The notes beneath the pieces were generated by a model. That model was not told the DNA's origin, searched no databases, and was given only the letters and a program-made list of their open reading frames with translations. DNA of 43,627 bases from an uncultured Candidatus Saccharibacteria bacterium. Lineage in GTDB: Bacteria; Patescibacteriota; Saccharimonadia; Saccharimonadales; Saccharimonadaceae. Within the stretch, counting starts at the first letter, position 1. Each line of letters begins with the position of its first letter. The stretch is from assembly GCA_938036625.1 (NCBI GenBank), contig CALHQH010000032.1, positions 1-43,627 of the forward strand. Reading direction: 5' to 3'. The translations under genes were made by a program, and so were the position numbers. This document shows, piece by piece, positions 1 to 7,603 of this stretch.

Positions 1-30
1 AAAAGTGGTTAAATAGGAGCGGTGTTGGCC

Positions 31-109
31 GGTCCCGCGGGGTGCTTGCGGAGCCGGCGGCACCCCAGCCCCTGGAAGTGGCGCAACGACGCCGTTCTCA
101 GAGGCAGGG
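31..109. other. GC-rich hairpin flanking CRISPR array
   Basis: A GC-rich stretch just left of the first repeat. GGGGTGC (39-45) pairs perfectly with GCACCCC (60-66) around a 14-nt loop. The left arm region (37-53) resembles the complement of the repeat start (13 of 17 positions by eye) and the right arm resembles the repeat itself (GCACCC). It could be a decayed repeat, an array-end terminator or an anti-repeat. No gene is visible between 1 and 109. Confidence 0.35.
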
Positions 110-508
110 GTCAGAAAGCACCCAGCACCAGACGGTGCATTAAGACATTCCCGTTCTCGGGCTTGAGCTGGACAACCTTGCGTTAGAAAGCACCCAGCAC
201 CACAAGGTGCATTAAGACCCCGGCAGGTGACCGTCCTCCGTGTACTGGTGGAGTCAGAAAGCACCCAGCACCAGAAGGTGCATTAAGACAGAGCGGCGTC
301 AACGACCTGCTGAGGAATATTGTCAGTCAGAAAGCACCCAGCCTCAGAAGGTGCATTAAGACATTCCGACAATAATGCCGAGAATCCTAAAGCTAGGTCA
401 GAAAGCACCCAGCATCAGAAGGTGCATTAAGACAAGATCTCCTCGTAAGCTGCAACTTTGACATACAGGACGTCAGAAAGCACCCAGCACCAGAAGGTGC
501 ATTAAGAC
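110..508. CRISPR. CRISPR array, 6 repeats and 5 spacers
   Basis: Six 37-nt repeats start at 110, 182, 253, 326, 397 and 472. Consensus begins GTCAGAAAGCACC and ends GGTGCATTAAGAC, with an internal hairpin GCACC-AGAA-GGTGC. Spacers are 35, 34, 36, 34 and 38 nt and unrelated to each other by eye. The repeats at 253 and 472 match the consensus. Those at 110, 182, 326 and 397 carry one or two substitutions, mostly around the hairpin. Read on +, exactly 8 nt (ATTAAGAC) follow the hairpin, as in Cas6-processed type I/III crRNA tags. The degenerate left end and the AT-rich right flank with a leftward promoter instead suggest transcription on -. No cas gene lies in the window, so the type is not assigned. 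Confidence 0.95.
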
Positions 509-571
509 TTAAAGACGGAGCAGTCTCTGCGTCTCTACTCATTCTGACCCGAACACTGTACTTCTTCATGA

Positions 572-643
572 TGATCTCCTGAGATCAACAGAGGCCAAAG
601 AGCTGCTTTTCGCTCTTTGAGGAAGCCTCTGAGCTAAAAAGCT
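572..643. other. Structured leader beside CRISPR array
   Basis: Consecutive inverted repeats: TGATCTC/GAGATCA (572-578/581-587), an outer stem CAGAGGC/GCCTCTG (589-595/625-631) enclosing CAAAGAGC/GCTCTTTG (596-603/612-619), and AGCT/AGCT (632-635/640-643). They lie between the array and the putative leftward promoter, so they would sit in the leader of a - strand pre-crRNA. No T-run follows either arm, so a simple terminator is unlikely. Confidence 0.5.
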
Positions 644-649
644 AATATA

Positions 650-678
650 TATATATCAATATATGAGAGCTGCGTCAA
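650..678 (-). promoter_or_regulatory. Putative leftward promoter toward CRISPR
   Basis: On the - strand, TTGACG (673-678) is followed after 17 nt by TATATA (650-655), which lies inside an (AT)6 tract (645-656). It points at the array and would make 510-650 the CRISPR leader. A separate TATAAT at 690-695 on + lacks a good -35. Confidence 0.4.
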
Positions 679-802
679 GCTATTTTGCTTATAATGCCAT
701 AAAATCAGCGTATTTTCTACTTTTGTGCGTATAAAATGGCAAGATATATCTACTATAGACGCGCTTAGATCAGATCAAAACACTCACCAATCTCGCTTAT
801 TC

Positions 803-878
803 TTATCCACACCATAGGAGCTGTGGAAAGCAACTGACCCCTGATACTGGTTGAGCTTTTCCACAGATTTGTGGATAA
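803..878. promoter_or_regulatory. DnaA-box cluster, possible origin
   Basis: Perfect DnaA 9-mers TTATCCACA at 803-811 (+) and its complement TGTGGATAA at 870-878 (-), plus the TTTTCCACA variant at 857-865. They lie beside AT-rich DNA (640-760). Three boxes within 76 bp resemble a small oriC or a DnaA-regulated promoter. dnaA, dnaN and rpmH are not in the window. Confidence 0.45.
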
Positions 879-901
879 GCGCCAGCGCGGCGGGGAACGC
901 C

Positions 902-967
902 GTGGGTAAAAGGGGTTGCGTGTGGGTGAGAGTGGGTAGTATAGTGGGAGTAGTGGAAGAAAGTGGG
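902..967 (+). promoter_or_regulatory. MraZ operator ladder upstream of mraZ
   Basis: GTGGG pentamers at 902, 922, 932, 944 and 963, with degenerate copies GGGGT at 912 and GTGGA at 953, give about seven units at a spacing of 9-12 bp. MraZ of E. coli binds TGGG-type direct repeats spaced about 10 bp in front of its own operon. This array sits 70 bp before the mraZ start and is longer than the usual three or four units, which fits autoregulation of the dcw cluster. Confidence 0.7.
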
Positions 968-1036
968 TAACCACGAGAAAAACAAACACCACTGCACAAA
1001 AACAAAATAATTCATCTGTAAGGATCGCCACACCCC

Positions 1037-1399
1037 ATGGATTACTTCGAACGCAAGCTAGATGACAAGCGTCGGCTCACCATACCGACGGAGCTTCGGG
1101 CGGAGTTTGCCAGCGGCGTGGTCCTGACGCGCGGCTTTGGTAGCTACCTCCACCTGTATGCGCAGGATGTGTGGGATAGCCAGGTAGAGCCAGCACTGAC
1201 AGGTAGCATCCTGGATGAACATGTCGCCGACCTCAACGTCAAGTTCCGGCGCGGCAAGACTGCTGCCACTCTGGACCAGAAGCAGGGCAGGGTAACGGTA
1301 GAGCAGCATCTGCTGGATTATGCTGGGATATCGCGCGAGGTTGTGGCGGTGCGCGCTGGCCAGTATTGGCGCTTGATGGCACCAGAGCAGGCCGAGTAG
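1037..1399 (+). CDS. mraZ: Transcriptional regulator MraZ
   Basis: DNA-binding regulator at the head of the division and cell wall (dcw) cluster; in other bacteria it represses its own operon. The 120 residues hold two swapped-hairpin AbrB-type half-domains: the N-terminal signature KLDDKRRLTIPTELR (residues 7-21; usual motif DxKGR, here DKRR) and the second copy TLDQKQGRVTV (about 78-88). It is shorter than the usual 140-150 residues because the linker is reduced. AAGGA lies about 13 nt before the ATG. The MraZ-box ladder at 902-967 supports autoregulation. A 627-nt non-coding, hairpin-rich gap separates it from rsmH, which is unusual because the two genes normally abut. Confidence 0.9.
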   Translation: MDYFERKLDDKRRLTIPTELRAEFASGVVLTRGFGSYLHLYAQDVWDSQVEPALTGSILDEHVADLNVKFRRGKTAATLDQKQGRVTVEQHLLDYAGISREVVAVRAGQYWRLMAPEQAE

Positions 1400-1554
1400 C
1401 AAGGCTGTTTTTGTGACGCTCTTTAACAAGTACGTGTAACTGATATCCTCGAGATCAACCATCTGGTAGTGAGCCATGTGGGCACCCGACCCACGCAAAA
1501 CCCTGTCGGGCGCACCTTCCTCACAAACACCTCCCAAAAAACTCCACCTCACAT

Positions 1555-1873
1555 AATTGCTACGGCAATTATACACATAAGTCTCTCAAACGATCTTTGG
1601 CGGGCTCTCTCGGCCCGGTACAAGCAAAGATCGTCAACAAAAACAAACACATTTTATGCGAAAACAAACAGGTTTCGCTACCAGGTGGGTGATCTCGAGC
1701 CCGCATCGGACTATCTCGCAGTAGCCTGAGCGAGGCGTATCTTTATGGAAAAGCATAGCTATACCTATCGGTAGCATTGCCGTGCCATCCTCCTGCCGAG
1801 GGAGTGTGATAATCCGTTGCAATAACGGATTATCAGCCCAGCGCAAGAGGTCAACATCTGGGAGATGTTGACC
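1555..1873. other. Hairpin-rich non-coding stretch
   Basis: Perfect inverted repeats lie in the mraZ-rsmH gap: AATTGC/GCAATT (1555-1560/1565-1570); CGATCTTTG/CAAAGATCG (1591-1599/1625-1633) enclosing CGGGC/GCCCG (1601-1605/1613-1617); an 11-bp stem GATAATCCGTT/AACGGATTATC (1808-1818/1824-1834); and an 11-bp stem GGTCAACATCT/AGATGTTGACC (1849-1859/1863-1873) with loop GGG. No convincing ORF spans the region; an 86-codon frame at 1469-1729 has no ribosome site and biased composition. It could be a long structured 5' leader of rsmH or one or two independent RNAs. It matches no tmRNA, RNase P or SRP RNA signature that I know. Confidence 0.5.
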
Positions 1874-2026
1874 CTTATAGCGATCCCGAGTGCAGGAGGT
1901 GGTGAGGCAAGGCATGAGACGGCGTATAGTAGCTTAAGCTTAGTATCGGTTTCTCTGTTGTTCTTTGGCTAAATAGGCCACGACCAGTAGGGGAGGAAAG
2001 CAATATTATGCTACCATAAGAAACGT

Positions 2027-2917
2027 ATGAGTATCAAAGCACATCCACCACTTCATGTTCCGGTATTGCTGGAGGCAGTGTTGGCCCAGCTCCAGCCACG
2101 CCCAGGTGAGCGCTATCTCGACCTGACGGCGGGGTATGGCGGCCATGCCACAGCGATTCTCGAGCAGACCCAGACGCATACCACAGCGTGTTTGGTCGAT
2201 CGCGACCAGTATGCTTTGTCGCAGCTTGGCAGCTTGGCAGGGCAGGGCGCACGGCTGATGCATTGCGATTTTTTGCGTGCAGCGCAGCAGTTGGTTCGCG
2301 AGGGTGAGCAGTTTGATTTACTGCTACTGGATTTGGGGGTGTCGTCACCACAGCTCGATCGAGCTGACCGAGGGTTTTCCTTTACACACACTGGCCCGCT
2401 TGATATGCGGATGGATCAACGCCAGGCGATGACTGCCGAGCAGATTGTTAACCACATGGCAGAGGCAGAGCTCGCCCGACTGATCACCCGCTACGGCGAA
2501 GAATCGCCAGCGATAGCACGGCGCTATGCTGCTGCTATGTGCGCGGCACGGCCACTGTCGAGTACTGGAGAACTCGCGCGCGTTATCGAGCACGCTACCC
2601 GTGGCAAGCGGGGCAAAACCCATCCAGCCACGCGTACCTTTCAGGCAGTCCGCATCGCCGTCAATGATGAATTGACACAGGTAGAGCAGACGCTCCAGCT
2701 GGTGCCAGCCTTGCTACGCACTGGTGGACGTGTGGGAGTGATTAGCTTCCATAGCCTCGAGGATCGGCTCGTTAAGCGCTTCTTCGCGGAGCAGCGCCAG
2801 GCAGGCTACGAGGCCGAGCTACGCATCCTCACCAAGAAGCCAATCGCGGGCAGCCATGACGATGCTTACAATCCGCGTGCCCGCAGCGCTAAGCTGCGAG
2901 CCGCCGCAAAAATATAA
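2027..2917 (+). CDS. rsmH: 16S rRNA m4C1402 methyltransferase RsmH
   Basis: S-adenosylmethionine-dependent enzyme that N4-methylates C1402 in the 16S rRNA decoding centre. Its 296 residues are close to the usual 300-315. Visible motifs are the SAM loop LDLTAGYGGHA (about 32-42), DLGVSSPQLDRADRGFSF, DMRMD, and the C-terminal SFHSLEDRLVKRFF. It follows mraZ in the dcw order. A strong purine run (GGGAGGAAAG, 1991-2000) lies upstream, but a three-codon mini-ORF (ATG-CTA-CCA-TAA, 2008-2019) sits between it and the ATG, so re-initiation or translational coupling is possible. The stop is TAA. Confidence 0.96.
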   Translation: MSIKAHPPLHVPVLLEAVLAQLQPRPGERYLDLTAGYGGHATAILEQTQTHTTACLVDRDQYALSQLGSLAGQGARLMHCDFLRAAQQLVREGEQFDLLLLDLGVSSPQLDRADRGFSFTHTGPLDMRMDQRQAMTAEQIVNHMAEAELARLITRYGEESPAIARRYAAAMCAARPLSSTGELARVIEHATRGKRGKTHPATRTFQAVRIAVNDELTQVEQTLQLVPALLRTGGRVGVISFHSLEDRLVKRFFAEQRQAGYEAELRILTKKPIAGSHDDAYNPRARSAKLRAAAKI

Positions 2918-2940
2918 AAAACAAAAAAAGGAGTAGGGAC

Positions 2941-3009
2941 ATGCCAGTTCGTATCCCCGTACAAAATCAATCAATCACGACAACCGTATTGGTCCGCCAC
3001 GGCAAATAG
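2941..3009 (+). CDS. Candidate 22-residue leader peptide
   Basis: ATG at 2941 preceded by AAAGGAGTAGGGAC, the best Shine-Dalgarno in this part of the cluster; 22 codons, stop TAG. The peptide starts MPVRIPVQNQ and ends VLVRHGK. It lies between rsmH and the ftsL-like gene and is followed by a GC-rich hairpin (3033-3054), the arrangement of a translated leader. No run of a single regulatory amino acid is visible. It may also be a fortuitous frame. Confidence 0.35.
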   Translation: MPVRIPVQNQSITTTVLVRHGK

Positions 3010-3032
3010 CCCTTGGCTTAAGACCTCGCGCT

Positions 3033-3054
3033 GGGGCGGTGCGTTATCCGCCCC
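3033..3054 (+). promoter_or_regulatory. GC-rich hairpin, possible attenuator
   Basis: GGGGCGG (3033-3039) pairs perfectly with CCGCCCC (3048-3054) around an 8-nt loop. Only ACTCTAG follows, not a T-run, so an intrinsic terminator is doubtful; an attenuator or RNA-processing site inside the operon is possible. Confidence 0.4.
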
Positions 3055-3103
3055 ACTCTAGAAACGACCCCATACCAACGTTAACAACACAAACACCACC
3101 ACA

Positions 3104-3457
3104 ATGACAACCTACACACGGACAATGCAATTTAATAGTCGACGCCAGAGCACCTGGAAGCGCAACCGCAACACCGTTGCTTTTGCTTCGGCTATCAAAC
3201 TTGGGCCAATCACCCACACAGTGCTGATTGCCCTCCTTATCACCATCCTTGGCTTGATATATCTAGCGCAGGCAACACACACAGTCAGCTATGGCTACGA
3301 GGCTAGCAAGATTGATGACAAGATCTCCTCTCTCAGTGAGCAAAAGAAGGACCTGGAGGTCGATAACGCCCGTCTGACCGCCCTTAAGGAAGTGCAGGGT
3401 AGTAGTGTGGCCAAAACAATGACAACACCAGCCAATACAGCGTACGCCAGCGAGTAG
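3104..3457 (+). CDS. ftsL: FtsL-like septum protein
   Basis: Small bitopic division protein of 117 residues. Cytoplasmic basic N-terminus (about 1-30), one membrane helix (about 38-55, TVLIALLITILGLIYLA), then a short helical, probably coiled-coil extracytoplasmic part with heptad-like charged and hydrophobic positions (SKIDDKISSLSEQKKDLEVD). FtsL proteins are too variable for strong sequence identification, but the topology, length and position between rsmH and ftsI are the classic ones. In the divisome FtsL pairs with FtsQ/DivIB and FtsB to activate FtsW-FtsI. No clear ribosome site; an internal ATG at 3125 is an alternative start. Confidence 0.75.
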   Translation: MTTYTRTMQFNSRRQSTWKRNRNTVAFASAIKLGPITHTVLIALLITILGLIYLAQATHTVSYGYEASKIDDKISSLSEQKKDLEVDNARLTALKEVQGSSVAKTMTTPANTAYASE

Positions 3458-3460
3458 CCC

Positions 3461-5215
3461 ATGCTACAGCGCCATCTTGCCACGCCACGCGCTCAGGCGC
3501 TCGCCGCTGTACTCGGTGGGCTACTTGTGGTGTTTGTGCTGCGCCTGGGGTATGTGCAGTTGCTGCAGCATGATTACTATGTATCGCAGGCCGATAGCGA
3601 GCAAGTCAAGCAATTTCGTCTGCGCGCCCAGCGCGGTGAGATATACACCATGGATGGTACTACTCCCGCCAAACTCGTCATGAATGAGACGGTCTATACC
3701 GTGTGGGCTGACCCGATGGCTGTGACAGATGTAGATAAGATCGTGACGGTCCTCAACCAGGTGGCTGGTGGTAATGTGCGTGAGAATTTTCGCCAATATA
3801 TCACACGTAAACCAAGCCGCTACCAAGTGCTTGCCACCAAAGTGAGCCGTAAGCAGGCTGAACTTATCAAGAAGGAGAATCTCGCTGGGGTGGGCTTTGA
3901 TGCGATGAGCCAGCGCGTTTACCCAGAAGGGCAGTTGGCTAGCCAAGTGCTGGGTTTTGTTGACGCCGAGGGCAAGGGGAAGTACGGCTTCGAGCAGGCG
4001 AATGACGATAAACTGCGCGGCACGGATGGCGTGCTTAAGACGGTAACGGACATCCGCTCGGTACCGCTGACGATTGGCCGGACGAACATCAACCAGCCTG
4101 CCAAGAATGGAACTAACATGGTGCTGACGATCGATCGCAACATCCAGACGAGGGTCGAGCAAGCGCTCGTCGATGGAGCCAAGCGCAGTGGCGCTACCGA
4201 TGTCAGTGCCGTCGTGATGAACCCGCAAAATGGCCAAGTCTTAGCCATGGCCAACCTCCCCACCTATGACCCGTCCAACCTGAAGACGATCAAAAGCGTT
4301 GCCGCACTCAACAACAACACCATCACCACACCATACGAGCCGGGCTCTGACATCAAGACCTTCACAGTAGCAACGGGCATCGACAAAGGGGTTATCACGC
4401 CGCAAACGACATACAACAACACCGATAGCATCAAGGTAGACGACATCACTATCGGCAATGCCAGCAAGGGCCAGACGGGCAACATTACCATGCAGCACGC
4501 CCTTAATTGGTCGCTCAACACCGGTATGGTCACAGTGGCGCAGCGCCTGGGCAATGGCAGCTACATCACTCGCCAGGCGCGCGACACGATGTATGATTAC
4601 TTCCACAAGCGCTTTCGTCTTGGGCAGCTAACGGGGGTAGAGCTGGCTGGTGAGGCCAAGGGTAATATCATCTCGCCCACCCAGCAGCAGGGCAATGCCG
4701 TGCGCTACTCTAATATGTCCTTTGGCCAGGGGATGGATGCGACAATGCTGCAGGTCTCGGCCGGCTTTAGTGCGATTATCAATGGTGGGACATACTACAG
4801 CCCCACCGTCATCGCGGGGACGATTGACGACAATGGTACCTTTGCCAAGGCGGCGCGCAAAGCTTCGTATGCTCATGTCATCAAGCCGCAATCATCCGCC
4901 ACTGTGCGCGAGATGGTGCACCAAGCGCGCCAGGCCTTTTATGCGGGTGGCGACCGCGCGGGGTTCTACATTGGCGGCAAGACGGGTACATCGCAAACCA
5001 TCAAGGATGGTAAGTATATTTCTAACCAAACTATTGGCACCTACCTCGGTTTTGGTGGGGAGGTTGGCAAAACGCCGGCGTATGTTATTATGGTGGAGGT
5101 TTCGGGCAAAGGGCTGAATATGCAGGGGGGTCGAGACGCTCACCCGATTTTCACGGATATATCTAATTGGTTGCTCGACTATATGAAGCTCGAGCCGAAA
5201 GGACACACACCATAA
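3461..5215 (+). CDS. ftsI: Septal transpeptidase PBP (FtsI-like)
   Basis: Class B penicillin-binding protein that crosslinks septal peptidoglycan outside the membrane. 584 residues: N-terminal membrane anchor (about 13-33), dimerisation/pedestal region beginning RAQRGEIYTMDG (normally RGxIxDRNG), then the transpeptidase domain with SxxK as SDIK (296-299, nucleophile Ser296), SxN as SLN (351-353) and KTG (507-509). All catalytic motifs are present. The start lies 3 nt after the ftsL-like stop. The stop TAA overlaps the mraY ATG by one base, indicating translational coupling. FtsI rather than an elongation PBP2 because of the dcw position. Confidence 0.93.
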   Translation: MLQRHLATPRAQALAAVLGGLLVVFVLRLGYVQLLQHDYYVSQADSEQVKQFRLRAQRGEIYTMDGTTPAKLVMNETVYTVWADPMAVTDVDKIVTVLNQVAGGNVRENFRQYITRKPSRYQVLATKVSRKQAELIKKENLAGVGFDAMSQRVYPEGQLASQVLGFVDAEGKGKYGFEQANDDKLRGTDGVLKTVTDIRSVPLTIGRTNINQPAKNGTNMVLTIDRNIQTRVEQALVDGAKRSGATDVSAVVMNPQNGQVLAMANLPTYDPSNLKTIKSVAALNNNTITTPYEPGSDIKTFTVATGIDKGVITPQTTYNNTDSIKVDDITIGNASKGQTGNITMQHALNWSLNTGMVTVAQRLGNGSYITRQARDTMYDYFHKRFRLGQLTGVELAGEAKGNIISPTQQQGNAVRYSNMSFGQGMDATMLQVSAGFSAIINGGTYYSPTVIAGTIDDNGTFAKAARKASYAHVIKPQSSATVREMVHQARQAFYAGGDRAGFYIGGKTGTSQTIKDGKYISNQTIGTYLGFGGEVGKTPAYVIMVEVSGKGLNMQGGRDAHPIFTDISNWLLDYMKLEPKGHTP

Positions 5216-6243
5216 TGAACCTCACCACACTCGTTCGCGAGCTCAACGCGACATTTCTCCTCAGCGTCGCGGCTTTTTTGCTGGCGATGGCCCTCACGCC
5301 GCTCTATACCTACTTTGCGTATCGTTATAAGTTCTGGAAAAAACAGCGGGCCGCGAGCACGACGGGCGAGGAATTGACGGTCTTTACCAAGCTGCATGCC
5401 GATAAATTTACGCGCAATATCCCCACGATGGCAGGGATGGTTGGCATTGTGGCCATTGCTGTGGTGACGCTGGGGTTTAATCTCGACCGAGCCCAGACCT
5501 GGCTCCCGCTGGCGGCATTGCTTGGTGGTGGGGCAGTGGGGCTGCTGGACGATGTGATCAATATCAATAGTGATGGCTCGGGTTCGGCAGGCCTGCGCGC
5601 TTGGCTGAAGTTCTCGATGATCGCGGTGATGGCGGCGGTACTGGCCTGGTTCTTTTACGTTAAGCTGGGCTATACAACAGTGCATGTGCCGTACTTTGGC
5701 GACTGGCAGCTCGGCCCATGGATTGTCCCGCTCTTTGTCTTTGCGGTGGTAGCAACTGGCAACGCGGTGAATATTAGTGATGGCCTGGATGGTTTGGCTG
5801 GTGGACTGCTGGCGGTAAGCTATTGCATCTTCGGGGTGATTGCCTTACTACAGGGGCATTTGCAACTGGCGGGCTTTTGCTTCACTGTAGTGGGAGTGCT
5901 GCTGAGCTACCTGTGGTTTAATATCTATCCAGCACGGTTCTTTATGGGCGATGTGGGGAGCTTTGCCTTTGGGACGAGCCTAGGCGTCGTGGCGATGCTG
6001 ACGAATACGCTGTTTTTGTTGCCCGTCATTGGTGTGCTGTTTGTGGTAGAGGCGGGCTCGAGCCTTATTCAAATCCTCAGTAAGAAGTTCTTTCACCGCA
6101 AGGTGTTTATCTCGGCACCAATTCATCAGCACTTCCAAGCAGTCGGTTGGCCAGAGGTGAAGGTGACGATGCGTTTCTGGGTGATCTCTTGCGTGACGGG
6201 TTTTATTGGCCTGATGATGGCGCTGGGTGGGGGACACATCTAG
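5215..6243 (+). CDS. mraY: Phospho-MurNAc-pentapeptide transferase
   Basis: Integral membrane enzyme that transfers phospho-MurNAc-pentapeptide from UDP to undecaprenyl phosphate, making lipid I. 342 residues with about ten membrane helices. Visible family motifs: LLDDV (catalytic Asp pair), NAVNISDGLDGLAGG, FMGDVGSFAFG and the histidine motif APIHQHF near the C-terminus (usually PxHHHxE). The start at 5215 (TAATG overlap with ftsI, AAAGGA 10 nt upstream) is preferred over an in-frame ATG 48 nt earlier. Its presence shows that peptidoglycan is made although the cytoplasmic Mur ligase genes are not in this cluster. Confidence 0.95.
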   Translation: MNLTTLVRELNATFLLSVAAFLLAMALTPLYTYFAYRYKFWKKQRAASTTGEELTVFTKLHADKFTRNIPTMAGMVGIVAIAVVTLGFNLDRAQTWLPLAALLGGGAVGLLDDVININSDGSGSAGLRAWLKFSMIAVMAAVLAWFFYVKLGYTTVHVPYFGDWQLGPWIVPLFVFAVVATGNAVNISDGLDGLAGGLLAVSYCIFGVIALLQGHLQLAGFCFTVVGVLLSYLWFNIYPARFFMGDVGSFAFGTSLGVVAMLTNTLFLLPVIGVLFVVEAGSSLIQILSKKFFHRKVFISAPIHQHFQAVGWPEVKVTMRFWVISCVTGFIGLMMALGGGHI

Positions 6244-6244
6244 A

Positions 6245-7603
6245 ATGGCTGCTGCTCGCCGCACTCGTGCTGCACACCGATCGGCTTCGGCTCGGTCGGC
6301 TCAGCCAGTGCGCCGCGAGCAACGTAATGCTACCTCCGCTCCATCTGTCGCTGTGCCGCGTTTGCACCGGCCGGATTATCAGATTATCCTCTGGGTGGGG
6401 CTGCTCATGCTGCTTGGTTTGGTGGTAATGTATGCCATTGGCCCGCAGCGTGCTAATGTACTCAACTCTGCACACAACACCAACTACTACACCGATGGCT
6501 ACTTCGCCATTAAGCAGACGGTGAGCTTGCTCCTGTCAATTAGTGCTTTTGTGGGGTTGTCGCTCGTACCCTTTGCGTGGCTGCGCCAGAAGGCGGGTAC
6601 GCTGCTAGCGAGCGGTTTTGTGCTGTGTGCACTGCTGTTTGTCCTTGGTAATATGCTGCATGTCTCGGCGATTGCTCAGTGTAGCCTTGGGGCGTGCCGC
6701 TGGTTCTCGCTGGGGCCACTGGGGAGCTTCCAGCCAGCCGAGATGCTGAAGTTTGGCATGCTTATCTATATGGCACTCTTCCTTGGCACACGAATGCGTC
6801 AGGGGGTGATAAACGACCTCCACCAGACGATCATCCCCATGGTAATTATGATGTGCGCTGCGCTCTTTTTCGTGATATTTTTGCAAAAGGATATGGGCAC
6901 AGGCCTGGCACTCACTGCTATGGTGGCATGTATGGTAGTAATGAGTGGTATGAGCTGGCGCTGGCTGGCTTACCTAGCGGCGGGCTGCGTGGCGCTGGTG
7001 CTGCTGCTCATCGTCATTGCGCCGCACCGCATGGAGCGGGTGGCGACCTTCTTCCAGGGGGATGATCATGCTACTAGTAGCAATGATGATGGCTATCACA
7101 TTAAGAATGCGAAGATTGCGCTGGGCACAGGTGGGCTATTTGGCCTGGGTATTGGCAACAGCATCCAAGCGACGGGCTACCTCCCTGAGGCGATTAACGA
7201 TTCAGTCTTTGCTATTATTGGTGAAACGTTTGGTTTTGTGGGGGCCGTGGTGGTGCTGGCGTTGTTTGCAGCGCTGCTGCTGCGCCTACTGAGGATTGCC
7301 GAGCGTTTGCCTGATACGACAATGCGCCTAGTGGTAGCTGGAGCCTTTGGCTGGCTGGGCGCACATGTTATGCTAAATGTAGCGTCGATGATTGGAGTCT
7401 TCCCGCTGACGGGTATTACGCTGCCATTGCTGAGCTTTGGTGGCACCAGTATGGTATTTATTGCTGGTGCGCTTGGCCTGGCCTTCCAATTATCACGCCA
7501 GGCAGCTTACCAACCAATCAACGAAAAGGAGACCTCTCATGAAGCTACTGGCAGTCGGCGGTGGATCGGGCGGGCACGTTACGCCGGTCGTCGCCGTCAT
7601 TAA
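6245..7603 (+). CDS. ftsW: SEDS glycosyltransferase FtsW
   Basis: SEDS-family peptidoglycan polymerase working with FtsI at the septum. 452 residues, N-terminal basic Ala/Arg-rich tail (about 1-45), then about ten membrane helices. Typical motifs: GSFQPAEMLK, QKDMGTGLALT and the C-terminal PLTGITLPLLSFGGTS. The ATG lies 1 nt after the mraY stop. FtsW is chosen over RodA by position. The last 21 codons overlap the start of murG by 65 nt, in another frame; this tail is Arg-rich (RRWIGRARYAGRRRH). Confidence 0.93.
   Translation: MAAARRTRAAHRSASARSAQPVRREQRNATSAPSVAVPRLHRPDYQIILWVGLLMLLGLVVMYAIGPQRANVLNSAHNTNYYTDGYFAIKQTVSLLLSISAFVGLSLVPFAWLRQKAGTLLASGFVLCALLFVLGNMLHVSAIAQCSLGACRWFSLGPLGSFQPAEMLKFGMLIYMALFLGTRMRQGVINDLHQTIIPMVIMMCAALFFVIFLQKDMGTGLALTAMVACMVVMSGMSWRWLAYLAAGCVALVLLLIVIAPHRMERVATFFQGDDHATSSNDDGYHIKNAKIALGTGGLFGLGIGNSIQATGYLPEAINDSVFAIIGETFGFVGAVVVLALFAALLLRLLRIAERLPDTTMRLVVAGAFGWLGAHVMLNVASMIGVFPLTGITLPLLSFGGTSMVFIAGALGLAFQLSRQAAYQPINEKETSHEATGSRRWIGRARYAGRRRH

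Noticed and set aside
1469..1729. 86-codon frame between mraZ and rsmH
   Set aside because: No ribosome site or promoter, Thr/Asn-rich composition, overlaps strong RNA hairpins.
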